Assembly: GCA_041695045.1 (NCBI GenBank) | Contig: JBGFRR010000025.1 | Span: forward strand, 1 to 15,240 | Source: JBGFRR01 sp041695045 | Lineage (GTDB): Bacteria; Bacteroidota; Ignavibacteria; UBA10030 | Reading direction: 5' to 3' | Length of the DNA: 15,240 nucleotides | Shown: positions 1-7,818 of the stretch, one piece after another | How positions within the stretch are numbered: position 1 is the stretch's first letter | Layout: every line of letters begins with the position of its first letter | The notes under the pieces: generated by a model | The model's input: only the letters and a program-made list of their open reading frames with translations | What the model was told of the DNA's origin: nothing | The model's database searches: none | Made by a program: the position numbers and the translations under genes

Positions 1-7
1 ATGCCGC

Positions 8-1201
8 ATGAATGACAACCGAAAAGTCCTCACCGTTTCCGGTCTCACCAAACTTATCAAGCTCAAGTTAGAGTCCGATTTTCCTCAGGTTTGGGTGCAG
101 GGCGAAGTTTCGAATTTCAAACAGCACACCTCCGGCCACCTCTATTTCACACTCAAGGATGAAGACGCGCAGCTCTCTGCCGTTATGTGGCGGAGCCGCG
201 CGATGCAGCTTACAGTCATGCCGGAGGATGGGATGCAGGTGATTGCACGTGGTTCCATTACCGTCTATCCACCCCGCGGCAACTATCAGATCGATGTCGT
301 CCAGCTTCAGCCCGTCGGCATTGGTGAGCTGCAGCTTGCGTTTGAGCGACTCAAGAAGAAACTCGTCGCCGAAGGACTCTTCGACCCCGCGCGCAAGCGA
401 CCGATTCCCGACCTTCCGCGCAGCATCGGTATCGTCACGTCTGAGACGGGAGCCGCGTTGCAGGACATTCGTTCCGTGCTCGAACGCCGCTTCCCGGCAG
501 TGGAGGTCATTGTTTATCCGGTGCGTGTGCAGGGTGCCGGCGCTGCACAGGAAATTGCGGGGGCAATCCGCGAGCTGAATCGTTACGGGAAGCTCGACGT
601 ACTGATCGTCGGACGCGGCGGAGGATCGCTCGAAGACCTGTGGGCATTCAATGAAGAGGTCGTTGCACGGGCAATTGCAGGTTCAACGATTCCCGTCGTC
701 AGCGCCGTGGGGCATGAGATTGATTTCAGCATTGCCGATTTTGTGGCCGACCTGCGCGCGCCTACTCCTTCTGCGGCGGCGGAAATCGTCGTTCGAGACC
801 GCTTCGAAATTCTTGATAATCTACGCAACATTTGCTATACTATGCAGCAAAGCGTTGAAGAGCGCGCAAGCTGGTTGGGAGAACGAATCCAATCTCTCAT
901 GACCAGCTATTCATTTAATAGACCGAAAGACCTCCTTCGTCAGTACTCCCAGCGTGTCGACGAGCTAGAACGAACCCTCATGTCAACGTTTTCCCATCGG
1001 TTTGACAGCTCCTTGCGAGACCATCGTTCTCTTGCACAGCGACTCGAGATTCTCAACCCGAAGCACGTTCTTCGGCGCGGCTACGCCATGGTATTCAAAG
1101 ACGGCAACGTCGTAACCGGGAAACGGGAGCTGTGGGAAGGAGACAGGGCGAGAATCCGGTTTCATGACGGCGATGTACCCGCACGAGTGGAGAAATCCTG
1201 A
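8..1201 (+). CDS. xseA: Exodeoxyribonuclease VII large subunit
   Basis: Catalytic subunit of exonuclease VII, which with XseB degrades single-stranded DNA in the cytoplasm into short oligonucleotides. The 397-residue product has the usual order: an N-terminal OB-fold domain (about residues 7-100, with WVQGEVSNFK and GHLYFTLKD), then the catalytic domain with IGIVTSETGAALQDI, GRGGGSLEDLWAFNEE and AVGHEIDFSIADFVADLRAPTPSAAAE-type conserved blocks. It is somewhat shorter than E. coli XseA (456 residues), which is common outside proteobacteria, and looks complete at both ends. The start at the first ATG of the frame is natural because the protein opens directly into the OB fold. The bases ATGA at 8-11 would let an upstream gene end at 11 with a four-base overlap, but only three codons of that frame are visible. 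xseB follows with a one-base overlap, supporting co-translation. Confidence 0.96.
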   Translation: MNDNRKVLTVSGLTKLIKLKLESDFPQVWVQGEVSNFKQHTSGHLYFTLKDEDAQLSAVMWRSRAMQLTVMPEDGMQVIARGSITVYPPRGNYQIDVVQLQPVGIGELQLAFERLKKKLVAEGLFDPARKRPIPDLPRSIGIVTSETGAALQDIRSVLERRFPAVEVIVYPVRVQGAGAAQEIAGAIRELNRYGKLDVLIVGRGGGSLEDLWAFNEEVVARAIAGSTIPVVSAVGHEIDFSIADFVADLRAPTPSAAAEIVVRDRFEILDNLRNICYTMQQSVEERASWLGERIQSLMTSYSFNRPKDLLRQYSQRVDELERTLMSTFSHRFDSSLRDHRSLAQRLEILNPKHVLRRGYAMVFKDGNVVTGKRELWEGDRARIRFHDGDVPARVEKS

Positions 1202-1458
1202 TGACGGCAAAGAGTGTGAAAGCGAGCAAGGCGGACTCGCACGAGCTTTCATTCGAGGAGGCGCTCAAGAGGTTGGAAGATATCGTCGAGTCTCTCGAAT
1301 CGGGCAACGTGCCGCTCGATAAAGCGGTCGATTTGTATGAAGAAGGCCTTTCTCTGTCGAAGCGTTGTGCAGAAAAACTGAAGGCAACGGAGCTGCGCAT
1401 CAAGAAGCTCAGCAAAGGGCTCGATGGACAGTTTGAACTCACCGATCTGGAGTCTTGA
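1201..1458 (+). CDS. xseB: Exodeoxyribonuclease VII small subunit
   Basis: Small, non-catalytic, helical subunit of exonuclease VII; several copies bind each XseA. The product is 85 residues, with the family core FEEALKRLEDIVESLESGNVPLD followed by a helix containing YEEGLSLSKRCAEKL, which fits the two-helix fold. The ATG shares its A with the xseA stop codon (TGATG), and its own stop overlaps the dxs start in the same way, so it is the middle of a translationally coupled trio. The xseA/xseB pairing is the expected arrangement, and xseB next to isoprenoid genes (dxs or ispA) is a known recurring context. Nothing in the sequence is unusual. Confidence 0.96.
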   Translation: MTAKSVKASKADSHELSFEEALKRLEDIVESLESGNVPLDKAVDLYEEGLSLSKRCAEKLKATELRIKKLSKGLDGQFELTDLES

Positions 1459-3398
1459 TGGAACACGGCAAGTTTCGATATTTTGGCTCAATCAATTTTC
1501 CTGAAGACCTGCGCAAGCTTGAAGTGAAAGAGTTGCGGGCGGTTTGCGCGGAGCTTCGGGAGTTTCTCGTCGATGCGGTTTCAAAAACCGGAGGCCATCT
1601 CGGTGCTGGACTCGGCGCCGTTGAACTTACCGTCGCGCTCCATTACGTCTTCAACACGCCGCACGATAAACTTGTGTGGGATACAGGACATCAAGCGTAT
1701 CCCCATAAACTTCTCACTGGACGGAAAGACCGGTTCCACACCATACGCCAGCTCCATGGCCTGAGCGGATTCCTTAAGCGCACGGAGAGTGAATACGATA
1801 CGTTTGGTGCCGGCCACGCCAGCACAGCAATTTCCGCCGCTCTGGGGATGGCAGTCGTCAGGGACTTTGCGAAAGAGAATTACAAAGTTGTGGCGATCGT
1901 GGGGGATGGCTCGCTCACCGGCGGCATGGCCTATGAAGCAATGAATAACGCAGGCCTGCTGAAAAAAGACATGATTGTCGTCCTCAACGATAACAAGATG
2001 ATCTCGCTCTCCGCCATCAAGCCAAACATCTGGTCGTTGCACAATTACTTTTCGGAAGTCCTCACGCATCCGACCTACAACAAGTTCAAGGCGAACGTGT
2101 GGGAGTTGACGGGCAAGCTCGACGAGTTTGGGGATCGGCTGCGCCTTATTGCGCAAAAGTTGGAGAAAGGGGTGAAGTCGGTCGTGACGCCCGGAATGCT
2201 GTTCGAGGCGTTGGGATTTCGCTACTTCGGTCCCTTCAACGGCCATAATGTGGCGAAGCTTGTTGAAATCTTCCGCCACGTTAAAGATTTGCCCGGACCA
2301 ATTCTCGTCCACACGATTTCGGAAAAGGGAAAGGGCTACGCTCCCGCGGAACAAGAAGCCACCCGCCTGCACGGTGTGACGCCGTTCGACAAGGTGACGG
2401 GCAAGTCTCCCAAAAATCCTAATGCAGCACCGGCCTACACGACCATCTTCGGGGAAGCACTTGTCGAGATCTGCAAACAGAACGAAAAAGTCGTCGGCAT
2501 TACCGCTGCAATGCCGGATGGTACCGGCCTTGCTATTCTCCAAGAGGCCATGCCCGAGCGATTCTTTGATGTCGGTATTGCTGAGCAACACGCCGTGACG
2601 TTTGCGGCCGGTATGGTGACGCAGGGATATATTCCGGTTGCCGCAATCTACTCGACATTTTTGCAGCGTGCGTTCGACCAGGTCATCCATGATGTTGCCA
2701 TCCAGAACCTCCATGTAGTGTTTGTGATGGATCGCGGCGGCCTTGTCGGCGCTGATGGTCCAACGCACCACGGTGTGTTCGACCTCTCGTATCTGCGATG
2801 TATCCCCGGCATGGTAATCATGGCGCCAAAGGATGAGCAGGAGCTCCGCGACATGCTCTACACGGCCATCGAATACCACCAGGGCCCGATTGCTCTGCGC
2901 TATCCGCGCGGTAACGCGTTAGGGGTTCCCGTTCGCGTCGGTTTCCAAAAGCTTGAAATCGGGAAGGCCGAAACCGTACGCACCGGTCGCGATGTGGCCA
3001 TCCTTGCCATCGGCAATATGACGCCCAACGCGATGAAGACCGCGGAAATTCTGTCGAGCGAAGGAATAGAAGCCGAAGTCGTGAACATGCGCTTCGTGAA
3101 GCCCCTCGATGAAGAGCTGCTCGATTCTTTGGCGAAGCGGTTCGACAGCTTTGTCACGGTGGAGGATAACGCCGTTCATGGTGGATTCGGGAGCGGAGTG
3201 CTTGAGGCGTTCAGCAAGCTTGGCATCACGCACGTGTCGGTTCGAGTGCATGGTATTCCGGATCGTTTCATCGATCACGGCACGCCGCAAGAGCTTCATC
3301 GCGAACTCAAGTTAGATGGTCCCAGTATTGCCGATGTGACCAAAGAGTTTCTTTCCTCTAAGCATGGCAAGTCGGCCATTGAGTTTATCACGACGTAA
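1458..3398 (+). CDS. dxs: 1-deoxy-D-xylulose-5-phosphate synthase
   Basis: Thiamine-diphosphate enzyme that condenses pyruvate and glyceraldehyde 3-phosphate into DXP, the first step of the MEP isoprenoid pathway; DXP also feeds thiamine and pyridoxal synthesis. I chose ATG 1458, which overlaps the xseB stop by one base, over the in-frame TTG at 1455. The 646-residue product is of usual length (E. coli about 620). Visible motifs are GGHLGAGLG (45-53), GHQAYPHK (77-84), the ThDP/Mg motif GDGSLTGG to NN (149-164) with LNDN (176-179), the transketolase catalytic Glu in VGIAEQHA (about residue 376), and the DRGGLVGADGPTHHG block. The C-terminal transketolase domain is complete (RYPRGN, HGIPDRFIDHG). 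The presence of dxs indicates isoprenoids are made by the MEP route. The next gene starts only eight bases downstream. Confidence 0.97.
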   Translation: MEHGKFRYFGSINFPEDLRKLEVKELRAVCAELREFLVDAVSKTGGHLGAGLGAVELTVALHYVFNTPHDKLVWDTGHQAYPHKLLTGRKDRFHTIRQLHGLSGFLKRTESEYDTFGAGHASTAISAALGMAVVRDFAKENYKVVAIVGDGSLTGGMAYEAMNNAGLLKKDMIVVLNDNKMISLSAIKPNIWSLHNYFSEVLTHPTYNKFKANVWELTGKLDEFGDRLRLIAQKLEKGVKSVVTPGMLFEALGFRYFGPFNGHNVAKLVEIFRHVKDLPGPILVHTISEKGKGYAPAEQEATRLHGVTPFDKVTGKSPKNPNAAPAYTTIFGEALVEICKQNEKVVGITAAMPDGTGLAILQEAMPERFFDVGIAEQHAVTFAAGMVTQGYIPVAAIYSTFLQRAFDQVIHDVAIQNLHVVFVMDRGGLVGADGPTHHGVFDLSYLRCIPGMVIMAPKDEQELRDMLYTAIEYHQGPIALRYPRGNALGVPVRVGFQKLEIGKAETVRTGRDVAILAIGNMTPNAMKTAEILSSEGIEAEVVNMRFVKPLDEELLDSLAKRFDSFVTVEDNAVHGGFGSGVLEAFSKLGITHVSVRVHGIPDRFIDHGTPQELHRELKLDGPSIADVTKEFLSSKHGKSAIEFITT

Positions 3399-3406
3399 CT
3401 CCCTTC

Positions 3407-4438
3407 ATGGAAAAAACCCGCATCGCCATCGTCGGTCTCGGCACAGTAGCGCAAGCCATCCACCTTCCGATCCTTTCCCGTTTGCCCGATGTTGAGATTG
3501 CGGCGGTGTGCGATTTCGACCCGGCGAAGGCGGAGTTTTGCGCGAAGAAATTCGGCATTCGCCGCACCTACACCGACTACTACGAATTGCTCCGTAAGGA
3601 AGATGAGATTGTCGGTGTCGATATCTGTACATCGACCAATGCACACCGCGATGTGGCAATTGCAGCTCTCGAAGCGAAGAAACACATTCTGGTCGAAAAA
3701 CCGTTGGCGAGAAATCAGAAAGAAGCTATGGAGATTGTCGCGGCAGGAAAAAAGGCGAATCGGAAAATCATGGTGGGGATGAACAACCGTTTTCGCCCCG
3801 ACGCGATGATCCTGAAAAGCTTCATCGACAATCATGAGTTGGGAAAAATTTACTACGCCAAGGCGGGGTGGTTCAAGCGGCACAGTGTAGCAAATCCCTG
3901 GTTCACGCGCAAACAGCAGTCGGGCGGCGGCGTGGTGCTCGACCTCGGCATCGTCATGTTCGACCTTGCATTCTGGATGATGGGATATCCTGAGGTGAAA
4001 GAGGTGTCTGCGTCGAACTATTTCCATAACACAAAGGAAGTTGAGGATTCATCCGTTATCTTTTTGAGGATGAAGAATGGCTCGACGTTGACGGTTGAAG
4101 CGAGCTGGTCGTTCGAGTCGACCGAAGATTTTTTCTATTGCGACTGTTACGGCACGGAAGGCAGCGGCTCGTTAAACCCGTTCCGTATCCTCAAGCGTAT
4201 GCACGGCAATCTTGTGAACGTTACGCCCGTCTCGAACGAAACACCGCAATCGCTCTATCGCAAATCGTACGAAAACGAGCTCCGGCATTGGGTTGGTGCA
4301 CTGCGAGGACTGCATCCCGTCATTTCGACGGGCGAAGAGGCCGTGCACCGCATGAAGGTTGTCGACGCTATCTACGAGTCTGCCAAGTCTGGCAAAAGTG
4401 CCCGCCTACCGGTCGGGCAAGCCCGCATCGCCAAGTGA
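3407..4438 (+). CDS. Gfo/Idh/MocA family NAD(P)-dependent oxidoreductase
   Basis: Probable cytoplasmic NAD(P)-dependent dehydrogenase of the Gfo/Idh/MocA superfamily, members of which mostly act on sugars, inositols or related polyols; the substrate cannot be read from the sequence. The 343-residue protein has an N-terminal Rossmann fold (IAIVGLGTVAQAIH at 6-19, acidic CDFDP at 35-39), the catalytic-type EKPLARN motif (97-103) and a C-terminal alpha/beta domain with GGGVVLDLG (173-181). At the place where most family members have the catalytic His (D-x3-H), this protein reads D179-LGI-V183, so the usual His is missing. It may use another residue, act on another substrate, or be non-catalytic. 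No clear Shine-Dalgarno precedes the ATG; it lies 8 bases after dxs and is probably read as part of that operon. Confidence 0.88.
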   Translation: MEKTRIAIVGLGTVAQAIHLPILSRLPDVEIAAVCDFDPAKAEFCAKKFGIRRTYTDYYELLRKEDEIVGVDICTSTNAHRDVAIAALEAKKHILVEKPLARNQKEAMEIVAAGKKANRKIMVGMNNRFRPDAMILKSFIDNHELGKIYYAKAGWFKRHSVANPWFTRKQQSGGGVVLDLGIVMFDLAFWMMGYPEVKEVSASNYFHNTKEVEDSSVIFLRMKNGSTLTVEASWSFESTEDFFYCDCYGTEGSGSLNPFRILKRMHGNLVNVTPVSNETPQSLYRKSYENELRHWVGALRGLHPVISTGEEAVHRMKVVDAIYESAKSGKSARLPVGQARIAK

Positions 4439-4459
4439 GTCCGTGGGTGAGGTGCCCTC

Positions 4460-5278
4460 ATGAAGCGAGCCGCTCCACGCGGCAAGTCTCAACACGCTCC
4501 GCTCATTGCGCTGCTGACGGATTTCGGTCAGAGCGACCACTATGTTGGCACCATGAAAGGTGTCATCCACTCCATCAATCCTGCTGCACACATCGTTGAT
4601 ATCACGCATGATGTTCAGCCGCAGCACATCCGGCAGGGGGCATACCTCCTCTGGGCGTCGTACCGGTTTTTTCCGGTAGGGACAATCTTTGCGGCGGTTG
4701 TCGATCCGGGAGTTGGGACGGAACGGAGAATCATCGCACTGACGATGAACAAGCAAGTCTTTGTAGCTCCAGACAACGGACTCCTCGATCTGGTTCGAGG
4801 TGATGAGAAAGTGGAGAAAGCTGTGGAGGTTTCAACACAAGGGTCCCGCTACACAGTCGACCCTATCTCAGCGACGTTCCACGGGCGGGATGTTTTTGCG
4901 CCAATCGCCGCTCACCTGTCGAACGGTGTAGCGCTCAAGAGGGTCGGTTCAAGAATCGATCTCAAGCAGGTTCAGAATGCGTTCGTTCGCTCCCGTTCCG
5001 ACCGGGGATCGTGTGTGCTCCACATTGACAGATTCGGGAACATCATTACCAACATTCGCATTGACGAGCAACGCCAGGCGGAGCGTATGGTGAACGGCGT
5101 ACGCATTCAGCGACAGCTGGTCGATGCGTGGACACGCACATTTGCGGCTGCAAAAGAAGGCCATCCCTCGCTCATCGTGGGGAGCAGTGGACTTCTTGAA
5201 ATTATTTTGAAGAATAGCAGCGCTGCGCGTGCATTGGGTGCTTCGTTGGATTCGCCGGTGGAGGTGGTGTGGCGTTGA
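4460..5278 (+). CDS. SAM hydroxide adenosyltransferase (DUF62 / SAM hydrolase)
   Basis: Member of the DUF62 family, related to SAM-dependent fluorinase/chlorinase. Characterised ordinary members split S-adenosylmethionine with water-derived hydroxide to adenosine and methionine. The 272-residue protein carries the family blocks in order: LLTDFGQSDHYVGTMKG (18-34), VDPGVGTERR (81-90), APDNGLL (103-109), FHGRDVFAP (140-148, containing the conserved His/Arg/Asp region) and DRFGNIITNI (190-199), then a small C-terminal beta domain. I see no feature that suggests a halogenase, and no natural-product genes lie nearby, so the hydrolase role is preferred. A Shine-Dalgarno-like GAGGTG lies 5 bases before the ATG. 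It starts 21 bases after the oxidoreductase and its last codons overlap ribD. The physiological role of this family in most bacteria is unsettled. Confidence 0.92.
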   Translation: MKRAAPRGKSQHAPLIALLTDFGQSDHYVGTMKGVIHSINPAAHIVDITHDVQPQHIRQGAYLLWASYRFFPVGTIFAAVVDPGVGTERRIIALTMNKQVFVAPDNGLLDLVRGDEKVEKAVEVSTQGSRYTVDPISATFHGRDVFAPIAAHLSNGVALKRVGSRIDLKQVQNAFVRSRSDRGSCVLHIDRFGNIITNIRIDEQRQAERMVNGVRIQRQLVDAWTRTFAAAKEGHPSLIVGSSGLLEIILKNSSAARALGASLDSPVEVVWR

Positions 5279-6372
5279 GCAAACATGACGAGCGGTTCAT
5301 GCAACGGTGCCTTGACCTCGCGCGCAGAGGATCCCCTTTTGTGAGTCCCAATCCGATGGTGGGATGCGTTATCGTCAAGCATGGGAAGGTCGTTGGGGAA
5401 GGATACCATCGGGCATATGGCAAAGCGCATGCGGAAGTGCATGCACTGCGCCGTGCGAGTCGTGCAGCGAGTGGTTCAACGCTGTACGTGAACCTGGAGC
5501 CATGTTCGCATCACGGCAATACTCCACCCTGTGTCGATGCCATCATTCGGGCAGGGGTTCGCCGCGTCGTCGTGGCCGTTGCTGATCCCAATCCGCTCGT
5601 ATCTGGCAAAGGATTGGCAACGCTTCGACGTGCAGGCATTGCGGTGACATTGGGAGTTTTGCGTCGTGAGGCGGAAGCACTGAACGAGAAGTTCATGACG
5701 TACATGAAAGAACGCCGCCCATTCGTAACGCTGAAGATTGCCCAGACGCTCGATGGTAAGATCGCTGACGCGCGGGGACGGTCGCAGTGGATTTCCTCCC
5801 AATCCTCCCGGCGCTTGGTGCATACACTGCGCAGTCAACATGACGCCGTGCTGGTTGGCGCCAACACGGTGAATATCGACAACCCGCGGTTGACGGTGCG
5901 AGGCGTAAGGGGAAGAAACCCGATTCGCGTGGTTGTGGACGGTCGCTTGTCGGTCAGTCCTTCGAGAACAGTATTCAATGGGACGCAGGCAATGACAATT
6001 CTTTTAACATCCGAGAAAGCTGTTTCAAAGCGTCAGAGTCTCGTTCAACGATTGGAGCGTCGTGGTGTTGTCGTGTATGCCATCAAGGGCAACAAGGTTT
6101 TTTCTGCGCGCAGGATTCTCCACGCCCTTCATGCGTTGGGTATCTCCTCGGTTCTTGTGGAGGGGGGAAGTCGAACCGTGAAGAGGTTTCTTCAGTCTGG
6201 GCTCATCGACCGCGTCTATTGCTTTGTCTCCCCAAAGATCTTGGGTCGTGGCGTCGATGCGTGGTCGATCCGACCGCATCGCCTGCTTCCCAGGGCAATG
6301 GTGTTGCAGAACGTTCAGATCAACCAATCGGGCAGCGATGCGCTGATCACAGGGTCGTTTCGGAAAGGTTAA
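5269..6372 (+). CDS. ribD: Bifunctional riboflavin deaminase/reductase
   Basis: Carries out the second and third steps of riboflavin synthesis: deamination of the pyrimidine amino group of the GTP cyclohydrolase II product, then NADPH-dependent reduction of the ribosyl side chain. The 367-residue product has an N-terminal cytidine-deaminase-like domain with the zinc site HAE (54-56), EPCS (77-80) and PPC (86-88), and a C-terminal reductase domain from about residue 147 (FVTLKIAQTLDGKIA, VGANTV, NPRLTVR, VLVEGGS). The length is normal. The start is GTG 5269, four bases after a GGAGG; TTG 5275 and ATG 5285 are alternatives and would remove only two or six residues. The frame overlaps the DUF62 gene by ten bases and ribE begins one base after the ribD stop. 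I see no FMN riboswitch upstream. Confidence 0.96.
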   Translation: MALSKHDERFMQRCLDLARRGSPFVSPNPMVGCVIVKHGKVVGEGYHRAYGKAHAEVHALRRASRAASGSTLYVNLEPCSHHGNTPPCVDAIIRAGVRRVVVAVADPNPLVSGKGLATLRRAGIAVTLGVLRREAEALNEKFMTYMKERRPFVTLKIAQTLDGKIADARGRSQWISSQSSRRLVHTLRSQHDAVLVGANTVNIDNPRLTVRGVRGRNPIRVVVDGRLSVSPSRTVFNGTQAMTILLTSEKAVSKRQSLVQRLERRGVVVYAIKGNKVFSARRILHALHALGISSVLVEGGSRTVKRFLQSGLIDRVYCFVSPKILGRGVDAWSIRPHRLLPRAMVLQNVQINQSGSDALITGSFRKG

Positions 6373-6373
6373 T

Positions 6374-6976
6374 ATGTTCACGGGACTTGTCGAAGAAGTG
6401 GGTACTGTTCGGGCGATTCGTCGCATGAAGGGGAGTATTGTCTTCACCATCTATGCCCGAAGTGTTTCTCGTGGACTACGTATTGGCGACAGCATTGCCG
6501 TGAACGGGGTCTGTCTCACGGTCATCAAGAGATCGGGAACATCGTTTGCCGTGCAAGCCGTGGAAGAAACGCTGCGCAAGACGAGCTTGGGTGAGCTTTC
6601 GAAGGGTTCGGGCGTTAACCTCGAGCGGCCTCTGTTGCCGACAACGCGGCTCGGCGGTCATTTCGTTCTTGGCCACGTCGATAGCATGGGGAACATTGTG
6701 TCTCTTGAACGGCGTGGCAGCAGCTGGTTGTTCTGGATTTCTGTTCCGAAACGATTTACTCACTATCTTGTTCCCACCGGCTCGATTGCTGTGGATGGTG
6801 TGAGTCTAACCATCGCACAACTGAAATCGAACCGCTTTGCAGTGTCCATCATCCCCCACACGATGAAGCAAACGATCTTTTCCACGTACGCGGTAGGGGA
6901 CAAGGTGAATCTTGAGTTCGATGTTCTGGGAAAATATGTCGAGCAAATGTTTCGACGGCGAAGGAGGAGGCGATGA
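6374..6976 (+). CDS. ribE: Riboflavin synthase alpha chain
   Basis: Dismutates two 6,7-dimethyl-8-ribityllumazine molecules to riboflavin and the pyrimidine precursor, the last step of riboflavin synthesis. The 200-residue protein starts with the hallmark MFTGLVEEVGTV and contains two lumazine-binding repeats: residues 1 to about 95 (IGDSIAVNGVCLTV) and about 96 to 195 (GHFVLGHVDSMGNI, VDGVSLTIA). The C-terminus ends in FRRRRRRR, a short poly-Arg tail created because those codons also carry the strong ribosome site AAGGAGG for the next gene. A GGAAAGG lies 5 bases before the start. ribD is directly upstream; ribAB and ribH are not in the window and must be elsewhere. Some databases name this gene ribC. 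Confidence 0.96.
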   Translation: MFTGLVEEVGTVRAIRRMKGSIVFTIYARSVSRGLRIGDSIAVNGVCLTVIKRSGTSFAVQAVEETLRKTSLGELSKGSGVNLERPLLPTTRLGGHFVLGHVDSMGNIVSLERRGSSWLFWISVPKRFTHYLVPTGSIAVDGVSLTIAQLKSNRFAVSIIPHTMKQTIFSTYAVGDKVNLEFDVLGKYVEQMFRRRRRRR

Positions 6977-7725
6977 GCAGACGGTTGATCTATAAGATCG
7001 AATCGCTTCCCATAAACCGAGTTACGAGCGATGAGTGGAGCGAAATCCTCCGGCTGCAGCACTGGTACAACAGCGAGTTTGAATGGACGGGGAACCGACT
7101 TGCCTTTAAGCGTTATGTGCTGTTTCCTAACGCTGAAGAATTCTCCGACCTTGACCATACGGTTTGGGAGATCATCGCGCAGCGTCATCAAACGCTCGTT
7201 GCGGAAGGGCGAACGGAAGAGGAAGTTGTCGCACAGTTGGAGCGTGATGGTCTTGTGTTCGTCAAATGGGGCGGCTATTTTGACGGCTGCTCTGCCAGCG
7301 GCTTTACGCGTGTAGCCGATAATGAATGGAATGCCTATCTCGTCTGCGACTTTTTGCTCAAGGCCTCCCTGATCTGCCGACACGCAACGATCGTTGTTTC
7401 GGACGAGGGAAAGTTCATCAAGACGGGCGTCGTGTTTCTGCGTGAAGGCAACGTGCTTGTTCCGGATGATTCGACCGGCGTGTCGGCCTCGCTTGTCGAA
7501 GCACGCCACGTCTTCTCCGTTGTAGACCCAGAAAAGTATGACGGTCATCCGGCGGCGAAGCATATCATTCCCGAATTCTCCAAGCTGACAGCCCAGGAGC
7601 GCCTCAAGTATTTGAAGCAGTGGAACTGGCTCGGCTATGACGATAGCTACGACGCGAATGGAGACGACAGAAAAGGATTCGACCTCAACACCAAAGTCAA
7701 GTCGTTTCAGATCGTGCGCGCATGA
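6973..7725 (+). CDS. Conserved-looking protein of unknown function, last gene of the rib operon
   Basis: I do not recognise this 250-residue protein. It is real by every gene-level sign: a strong Shine-Dalgarno (AAGGAGG, 5 bases before ATG), an ATGA four-base overlap with ribE, and codon use like its neighbours. It has no signal peptide or membrane segment, so it is predicted to be cytoplasmic. It is rich in aromatic and charged residues, with Trp-containing stretches near the N-terminus (SDEWSEILRLQHWYNSEFEW), a middle section KWGGYFDGCSASGFTRV with the single paired-looking Cys, and a C-terminal acidic section (LKQWNWLGYDDSYDANGDD). The position after ribD-ribE suggests a link to flavin metabolism or co-regulation only, which is inference from context. 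The distal end of the operon is followed by a promoter for secG and a possible terminator hairpin. Confidence 0.85.
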   Translation: MSRRLIYKIESLPINRVTSDEWSEILRLQHWYNSEFEWTGNRLAFKRYVLFPNAEEFSDLDHTVWEIIAQRHQTLVAEGRTEEEVVAQLERDGLVFVKWGGYFDGCSASGFTRVADNEWNAYLVCDFLLKASLICRHATIVVSDEGKFIKTGVVFLREGNVLVPDDSTGVSASLVEARHVFSVVDPEKYDGHPAAKHIIPEFSKLTAQERLKYLKQWNWLGYDDSYDANGDDRKGFDLNTKVKSFQIVRA

Positions 7726-7737
7726 ACCTTCAGCGCC

Positions 7738-7766
7738 TTGCATGTGTAGTGATCGATCGGTATATT
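7738..7766 (+). promoter_or_regulatory. Probable sigma70-type promoter for secG and the tRNA genes
   Basis: A TTGCAT (7738-7743) is followed after exactly 17 bases by TATATT (7761-7766), close to the TTGACA-17-TATAAT consensus, with a transcription start expected near 7773. It is in the only sizeable gap between the upstream operon and secG. Housekeeping promoters in Bacteroidota differ from this consensus, so the call depends on the host lineage. Confidence 0.5.
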
Positions 7767-7779
7767 AACGCTCGTGATG

Positions 7780-7799
7780 CCCCAGGTTCTGGGGTTTTT
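7780..7799 (+). terminator. Short hairpin with T-run, possible intrinsic terminator of the upstream operon
   Basis: CCCCAG (7780-7785) and CTGGGG (7789-7794) form a perfect six-pair stem with a GTT loop, followed by TTTTT (7795-7799). This is the shape of a small rho-independent terminator for the xseA-to-7725 operon. It lies just downstream of the predicted secG start site, so it could instead sit at the 5' end of the secG message. The flanking ATG and CAT could extend the pairing by bulging out the T-run. Confidence 0.5.
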
Positions 7800-7818
7800 G
7801 CATCTCAGGAGAGCACGT

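Noticed and set aside
1581..2879. A 432-codon open frame on the minus strand
   Set aside because: It lies wholly inside dxs, whose protein is full length with all catalytic motifs; the antisense translation shows no domain. Long antisense frames are expected with this codon use.
3296..4027. A 243-codon minus-strand open frame
   Set aside because: Antisense to the end of dxs and the oxidoreductase gene; no recognisable protein features.
4460..5278. SAM-dependent fluorinase or chlorinase
   Set aside because: The protein has the general DUF62 motifs, and no halogenated natural-product genes are nearby; a hydroxide transferase role is the simpler reading.
5200..5285. FMN riboswitch before ribD
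   Set aside because: ribD overlaps the preceding gene by ten bases and no conserved RFN element sequence is visible.
6763..7743. A 326-codon minus-strand open frame
   Set aside because: Antisense to ribE and the 250-residue gene, which has a strong ribosome site and coupling on the plus strand; no domain in the antisense product.
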